From: Kitasatospora sp. SUK 42
GTDB lineage: Bacteria > Actinomycetota > Actinomycetes > Streptomycetales > Streptomycetaceae
Reading direction: 5' to 3'
DNA length: 64,000 bases
NCBI RefSeq assembly: GCF_015776785.2
Contig: NZ_LFMD02000003.1
Location: 397,798-461,797 of the forward strand
Position numbers and translations under genes: made by a program. Under the pieces are notes generated by a model. It worked only from the letters and a program-made list of their open reading frames with translations, was not told the origin of the DNA and did not search any database. Positions 59,805-64,000 of this stretch are shown in pieces. How positions within the stretch are numbered: position 1 is the first letter of the stretch; each line of letters begins with the position of its first letter.

Positions 59805-61262
59805 CTAGAACGGGAACGCCGCCCGCTTGTGCTGCACCGAGATCCACTTGAGCGTGGTGAAGGCGTCCACCGTGGACTCCCCGTTGAGCCGCCCGACGCC
59901 CGAGTTCTTCTCCCCGCCGAAGGGCACGCCCGGCTCGTCCGCGATGGTCCCGCCGTTGACGTGGATCATGCCGGTCTCGATCCGCTGCGCGACCCGCACC
60001 CCGCGCTCGACGTCCGCGGTGTGCACCGCGCCGCTGAGCCCGAAGGGGGTGTGGTTGGCCAGCCGGACGGCCTCGTCCTCGCCGTCGAAGGGCACCAGCA
60101 GCACGACGGGGCCGAAGAGTTCGCGCTGCAGGATGGGCGCGTCCTCGGCCAGGCCGGTGAGCACGGTCGGCGCCATCAGGCTGCCGGTGGTCTCGCCGCG
60201 CAGCAGCGCGGTGGCGCCGGCGGCGATCGCCTGGTCGACCTGCCCGGAGAGGGCGTCGGCCTGGACGGGGTTGATCAGCGGGCCGATGTGGGTGGCCGGG
60301 TCCTTCGGGTCGCCGACGGTCAGCGAGGCGACCTTGGCGACGAACTTCTCGGTGAACTCGGCCTCGACGCCGCGGTCGACCAGCACCCGGTTGGCGGCCA
60401 TGCAGACCTGCCCCTGGTGGACGAAGCGGCTGAACACGGCCGCGTCCACGGCGTGGTCCACGTCGGCGTCGTCCAGCACGATCAGCGCGCTGTTGCCGCC
60501 GAGCTCCAGCACCGTGCGCTTGAAGTGCGCGGCGGCCACCGTGGCGACGTGCCGACCGACCTGGTCGGAGCCGGTGAAGGAGATCACCTTGGGCACCGGG
60601 TGCTCGATGAAGCTGTCGCCGATCTCCGCGATGTCGGTGATCACGACGTTCAGCAGGCCGGGCGGCAGGCCCGCGTCCTCGAAGAGCCTGGCGATCAGGG
60701 CGCCGCCGACGATCGGGGTCTCCTGGTGCGGCTTGAGGACGACGCCGTTGCCGAGCGCCAGCGCCGGGGCGACGGCCTTGAGCGCCAGGAACAGCGGGAA
60801 GTTGAACGGGCTGATCACGCCCACCACGCCGACCGGCAGCCGGTAGAGCCGGTTCTCCCTGCCCGGCGCGGGCGAGGCCAGCAGCCGGCCCTCGGAGGCC
60901 ACCGAGAGGTGCAGGCACTCCCGCAGCATGTCCCTGACCAGGGACAGCTCGAAGCCCGCCTTGAGCGCGGTGCCGCCGAGCTCGGCCATGATCGCCTGGA
61001 CGATCTCCCCCTCGCGCTCCTCGACCAGCCGCAGCGCGCGCTCGAACACCAGGCGGCGCTGGTAGGGGTTGGTGGCGGCCCAGTCGCGCTGGGCGCGCTC
61101 GGCGGCGCGGTAGGCGCGGTCGACCTCGGCGACGGTGGCCACGGTGATGGTGGCGAGCTTGTCACCGGTGAAGGGGTCGACGTCGACGATGTCCCAGGAG
61201 CCGCTGCCGCCGCACCACTCGCCGTCGATGTACTGCAGCGCCAACTCGGAGAAGTACGACAT
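59805..61262 (-). CDS. NAD(P)-dependent aldehyde dehydrogenase
   Basis: 485 residues. Cofactor site VGVISPFNFPLFLALKAVAPALALGN (starts near 148), ISFTGSDQVGRHV, general base Glu in VLELGGNSALIVL, catalytic Cys in HQGQVCMAANR, and PVLQREL-like PILQRELFGPVV near 390. The pattern is close to the benzaldehyde/vanillin group of ALDHs, which oxidise aromatic or aliphatic aldehydes to acids. AGGGAA precedes the ATG at 61262. It lies 48 bp downstream of an XRE gene and is convergent with the AraC gene. Confidence 0.93.
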   Translation of the reverse strand: MSYFSELALQYIDGEWCGGSGSWDIVDVDPFTGDKLATITVATVAEVDRAYRAAERAQRDWAATNPYQRRLVFERALRLVEEREGEIVQAIMAELGGTALKAGFELSLVRDMLRECLHLSVASEGRLLASPAPGRENRLYRLPVGVVGVISPFNFPLFLALKAVAPALALGNGVVLKPHQETPIVGGALIARLFEDAGLPPGLLNVVITDIAEIGDSFIEHPVPKVISFTGSDQVGRHVATVAAAHFKRTVLELGGNSALIVLDDADVDHAVDAAVFSRFVHQGQVCMAANRVLVDRGVEAEFTEKFVAKVASLTVGDPKDPATHIGPLINPVQADALSGQVDQAIAAGATALLRGETTGSLMAPTVLTGLAEDAPILQRELFGPVVLLVPFDGEDEAVRLANHTPFGLSGAVHTADVERGVRVAQRIETGMIHVNGGTIADEPGVPFGGEKNSGVGRLNGESTVDAFTTLKWISVQHKRAAFPF

Positions 61263-61310
61263 CTGTTCCCTCTCATGCCCGACCTGATGGGACCTCATCG
61301 TACTGATGTG

Positions 61311-62183
61311 TCAGAGCTCTTGGCGCACCGAGTGCAGGAGTTCGCGGGTCCGCTCGGGGCTGAGGCTGTCGGCGGCCAGCCCGTCCATCGCCTGCCGGTA
61401 CTCGGCGACCTCCGCGGGCTTGTCCACGTAGAGCGCGGTGGTGAACTGCTCCAGGTAGACCACGTCGACGAGGTCGGCCTCGGTGAAGCCCAGCACGCTG
61501 AACGCGCCGCTCTCGGCGCTCAGCCCGGCGGAGCCGAGCGGCATCACCTGGAGCCGGACGTTCGGCAGCTCGGAGAGCTCCAGCAGCCGGTCGAGCTGCG
61601 CCTGCATCAGCTCCGGACCGCCCCAGGGGCGGCGCAGCGCGGCCTCGTCCAGGACGGCGAGCAGGCGGGGCGGGTGCTCGGTGGTGAGCAGGTCCTGGCG
61701 CTTGAGCCGGACCTCGACCCGGCGTTCGATCTCCTCGGGGCCGATGCCGTGACCCTGGCAGCCGGCGGTGATCACGGCGCGGGCGTAGTCGGGGGTCTGG
61801 AGCAGCCCGTGGACGAACTGGATCTCGTAGCTGCGGATCTCGGCGGCGGCCTCCTCCAGTCCGAGGTAGTTCTGGAACCAGGTGGGCAGCACGTCGCCGT
61901 ACTCGTGCCACCAGGAGGTGGCGTTGGCGTCGCGGACGAGTCCGAGGACGTTGGCGCGCTCCTGCTCGGCGTCGACGCCGTAGAGGGTGAGCAGGTCGGC
62001 GACGTCGCGCTCCTTGAAGCCGACGCGGCCGAGTTCCATCCGGCTGATCTTGGATTCGGAGGCGCGGATCGAGTAGCCGGCCTCCTCGCGGCTGACGCCT
62101 CTGGCCTCGCGGAGTTTGCGCAGCTGGGTGCCGAGCAGCAGACGCCGTACGGTGGCGCCCCCGCCTGCCTGAGTCGTGCCCAT
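61311..62183 (-). CDS. Scr1-type XRE regulator (helix-turn-helix, DUF5753)
   Basis: 290 residues. The helix-turn-helix is LRKLREARGVSREEAGYSIRA then ESKISRMELGRVGFKERD (about 21-60). The Scr1/DUF5753 part has WWHEYGDVLPTWFQNYLGLEE, IQFVHGLLQTPDYARAVI and LPNVRLQVMPLGSAG. The start at 62183 is supported by GGAGG nine bases upstream. Unlike the paralogue at 16133, no DUF397 gene follows; instead an aldehyde dehydrogenase gene does. The lone pairing suggests a dedicated regulator or a lost partner. Confidence 0.9.
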   Translation of the reverse strand: MGTTQAGGGATVRRLLLGTQLRKLREARGVSREEAGYSIRASESKISRMELGRVGFKERDVADLLTLYGVDAEQERANVLGLVRDANATSWWHEYGDVLPTWFQNYLGLEEAAAEIRSYEIQFVHGLLQTPDYARAVITAGCQGHGIGPEEIERRVEVRLKRQDLLTTEHPPRLLAVLDEAALRRPWGGPELMQAQLDRLLELSELPNVRLQVMPLGSAGLSAESGAFSVLGFTEADLVDVVYLEQFTTALYVDKPAEVAEYRQAMDGLAADSLSPERTRELLHSVRQEL

Positions 62184-62496
62184 CGAAGTCAACCTCCGCA
62201 CTCGCGCAGCCCCCCGGCCGTCGGCCGCAGTCTGCCACCTGGCACCGACGAACAACAGTCCGTCCGGGGGCGGGTTCCGGCCGGTTGGGAAGCCTGGGAG
62301 TCCGCTGTGAACCCGCTGTCGGTGCGCACGGGGCGTCGCGGGGCGTCGCGGATGGGAACGCGACGGCGCCCGCCCTCCAACTGGTCGGGGAAGAGGGCAG
62401 GCGCCAGGAGACCGCGTTGGCCCGGCGACACTGGCGGGGGCAGCGGGTTGAGCTCCCGGCGATGCGGCGCCGGGGGTTCGGGGGCCGGTCGGACCG
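62184..62496. other. Gap between the XRE gene and gltD
   Basis: 313 bp. Open frames here are Arg/Pro-rich and unconvincing. The XRE promoter should lie at the left end; the gltD terminator at the right is not evident as a strong hairpin. GC bias is relaxed compared with the core genes, suggesting decayed sequence. Confidence 0.5.
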
Positions 62497-63957
62497 TCAG
62501 ACCACCAGGGGGCGGTCCGTGGGCCGGATCGGGGCGGGAAGCGGGGTCTTGCCGCCCAGGTATCCGTCCACCGCGGCAGCGGCCGAGCGGCCCTCCGCGA
62601 TGGCCCAGACGATCAGCGACTGGCCTCGGCCGGCGTCTCCGCAGACGTACACGCCATCGACATTGGTGGCGAACCGGCCGTCGCGGGCAATGTTACCGCG
62701 CGCGTCGAGGTCGACGCCGAGCTGCTCGATCAGGCCGTTCCTGACGTCGGTGCCGGTGAAACCCATGGCCAGGGTGACGAGCTGGGCCGGGACGACCCGC
62801 TCGGTGCCCGGCACGGGCTCGAACCGGCCGTCCTTGAACTCGACCTCGACGAGGTGCAGTTCCTGGACGTTGCCGTCCTCGTCCCCGACGAATCGGGCGG
62901 TGCTGACGGAGTAGATCCGCTCGCCGCCCTCCTCGTGCGCGGAGGTGACCTTGTAGGTCATCGGCATGGTGGGCCAGGGCTGGTGCCCGGGCCGCTCCTC
63001 GGCGGGCCGCGGCATGATCTCCAGCTGGGTGACCGAAAGGGCCCCCTGCCGGTGGGCGGTGCCGACGCAGTCCGCGCCGGTGTCGCCGCCGCCGATCACG
63101 ACGACGTGCTTGCCCTTGGCGCTGATCGGCGAGTCGACGAGGTCGCCCTCCTGCACCTTGTTGGCCAGCGGCAGGTACTCCATGGCCTGGTGGACGCCCT
63201 TGAGCTCGCGCCCGGGCACCGGCAGGTCGCGGGCGGTGGTGGCGCCGGCCGCGACGACGACGGCGTCGAAGCGCTCGCGCAGCTGCTGCCCGGTGATGTC
63301 CTCGCCGACGTGGACGCCGGTGCGGAACCGGGTGCCCTCCGCGCGCATCTGCTCGATGCGGCGGTTGATGTGGCGCTTCTCCATCTTGAACTCGGGGATG
63401 CCGTAGCGCAGCAGTCCGCCGATGCGGTCGGCCCGCTCGTACACCACCACGGTGTGCCCGGCCCGGGTGAGCTGCTGGGCGGCGGCGAGGCCGGCCGGGC
63501 CGGAGCCGATCACCGCGACGGTCTTGCCGGACAGCCGCTCCGGGACCTGCGGGGTGACCCCGCCGCGGTCCCAGGCCTTGTCGATGATGGTGACCTCGAC
63601 GTTCTTGATGGTCACCGCGTCCTGGTTGATGCCGAGCACGCAGGCCGACTCGCAGGGCGCCGGGCAGAGCCGCCCGGTGAACTCCGGGAAGTTGTTGGTG
63701 GCGTGGAGGCGCTCGATGGCGCCGGTCCAGTCGTCCCGGTAGGCGAGGTCGTTCCACTCGGGGATGAGGTTCCCGAGCGGGCAGCCGTTGTGGCAGAACG
63801 GGATGCCGCAGTCCATGCAGCGGCCGGCCTGCTTGGTGATGATCGGCAGGAGGCTGCGCTCGACGTAGACCTCGTTCCAGTCCTTGATCCGGACGTCGAC
63901 CGGGCGGCGCTCCGCCAGCTGCTTGGGCGTGGTCAGGAAGCCCTTGGGGTCAGCCAT
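62497..63957 (-). CDS. gltD: Glutamate synthase, small (beta) subunit
   Basis: 486 residues. Electron-entry subunit of NADPH-glutamate synthase: the N-terminal Cys cluster CMDCGIPFCHNGCPLGN (near 42) binds 4Fe-4S, VAVIGSGPAGLAAAQQLTRAG (near 147) binds FAD, and VVVIGGGDTGADCVGTAHRQG (near 285) binds NADPH. The C-terminal GDAGRGQSLIVWAIAEGR is the second FAD contact. With GltB it makes two glutamates from glutamine and 2-oxoglutarate. Its ATG overlaps the gltB stop by eight bases, so the two are co-translated. Confidence 0.97.
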   Translation of the reverse strand: MADPKGFLTTPKQLAERRPVDVRIKDWNEVYVERSLLPIITKQAGRCMDCGIPFCHNGCPLGNLIPEWNDLAYRDDWTGAIERLHATNNFPEFTGRLCPAPCESACVLGINQDAVTIKNVEVTIIDKAWDRGGVTPQVPERLSGKTVAVIGSGPAGLAAAQQLTRAGHTVVVYERADRIGGLLRYGIPEFKMEKRHINRRIEQMRAEGTRFRTGVHVGEDITGQQLRERFDAVVVAAGATTARDLPVPGRELKGVHQAMEYLPLANKVQEGDLVDSPISAKGKHVVVIGGGDTGADCVGTAHRQGALSVTQLEIMPRPAEERPGHQPWPTMPMTYKVTSAHEEGGERIYSVSTARFVGDEDGNVQELHLVEVEFKDGRFEPVPGTERVVPAQLVTLAMGFTGTDVRNGLIEQLGVDLDARGNIARDGRFATNVDGVYVCGDAGRGQSLIVWAIAEGRSAAAAVDGYLGGKTPLPAPIRPTDRPLVV

Positions 63958-64000
63958 GTGCCGCCTCCATCATCTTGCGAGTGGTCTCGGCCTCGGAGAG
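63950..64000 (-). CDS. gltB: Glutamate synthase, large subunit, last 16 codons
   Basis: The minus strand from the window edge reads LSEAETTRKMMEAAHG then TGA (63952-63950), overlapping the gltD start by eight bases. The location directly upstream of gltD and the tail sequence fit the C-terminus of GltB; the body of the gene is outside the window. Confidence 0.8.
   Translation of the reverse strand, partial: LSEAETTRKMMEAAHG

Overview
The window is high-GC DNA from an actinomycete, most likely Streptomycetaceae (Streptomyces or Kitasatospora). The evidence is strong G/C third-position bias, many GTG starts, GTGA/ATGA gene overlaps, Scr1-type XRE regulators with a DUF397 partner, an SAV2148-type HEPN protein, and a core order (coaE, rpsA, polA, liv ABC operon, ANTAR regulator, pyk, gltDB) that, as I recall it, matches the rpsA-to-gltB stretch of S. 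coelicolor. I cannot decide the genus from sequence alone.

Layout. 1-3.5 kb: the end of an ISL3-type insertion sequence has landed in the 3' end of a MacB/FtsX-type ABC permease gene, followed by its ATPase and a GNAT acetyltransferase. 3.6-11.6 kb: an SAV2148-family HEPN protein diverges from a treX-treY-treZ operon that turns glycogen or maltooligosaccharide into trehalose. 11.7-14 kb: a split (two-subunit) transketolase runs divergently from a SoxR-type iron-sulfur regulator, with a SoxR-like box inside a 19-bp promoter spacer. 14-19.3 kb: GNAT, a small membrane protein, an ATP-binding/XRE/DUF397 regulatory cluster, and a membrane esterase whose promoter is preceded by four 11-bp-phased repeats. 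19-22 kb: a WXG100-like small protein, a large WXG-type protein broken by a frameshift, and a membrane-anchored protein. 22-27.8 kb: secreted HNH-like nuclease, LysR, a GATase-like/HD pair, GNAT and an orphan histidine kinase.

28-51.4 kb is mostly core: coaE, MBL-fold hydrolase and MarR (with a double palindromic operator), P-loop kinase, MMPL exporter, rpsA, methyltransferase, HrpB helicase, polA, thioesterase, the five-gene branched-chain amino acid transporter, the ANTAR regulator, a tRNA with anticodon CAA next to a LAGLIDADG-type protein, and pyk. 51.6-64 kb: a three-gene unit (substrate-binding protein, substrate-binding/VWA lipoprotein, proline-rich membrane protein), a Tat-exported 5'-nucleotidase, Uma2 nuclease, quinone oxidoreductase, AraC regulator, aldehyde dehydrogenase, a second Scr1 XRE, and gltD with the last codons of gltB.

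Beyond the genes, the most unusual structure is a recurring pattern of short tandem repeats that copy the last codons and stop codon of a gene into the region just after it. It appears at seven or more gene ends. Several convergent genes share perfect-stem terminators, and two convergent pairs share a single CTAG as both stop codons. No prophage, integrase, biosynthetic megacluster or CRISPR array is visible.
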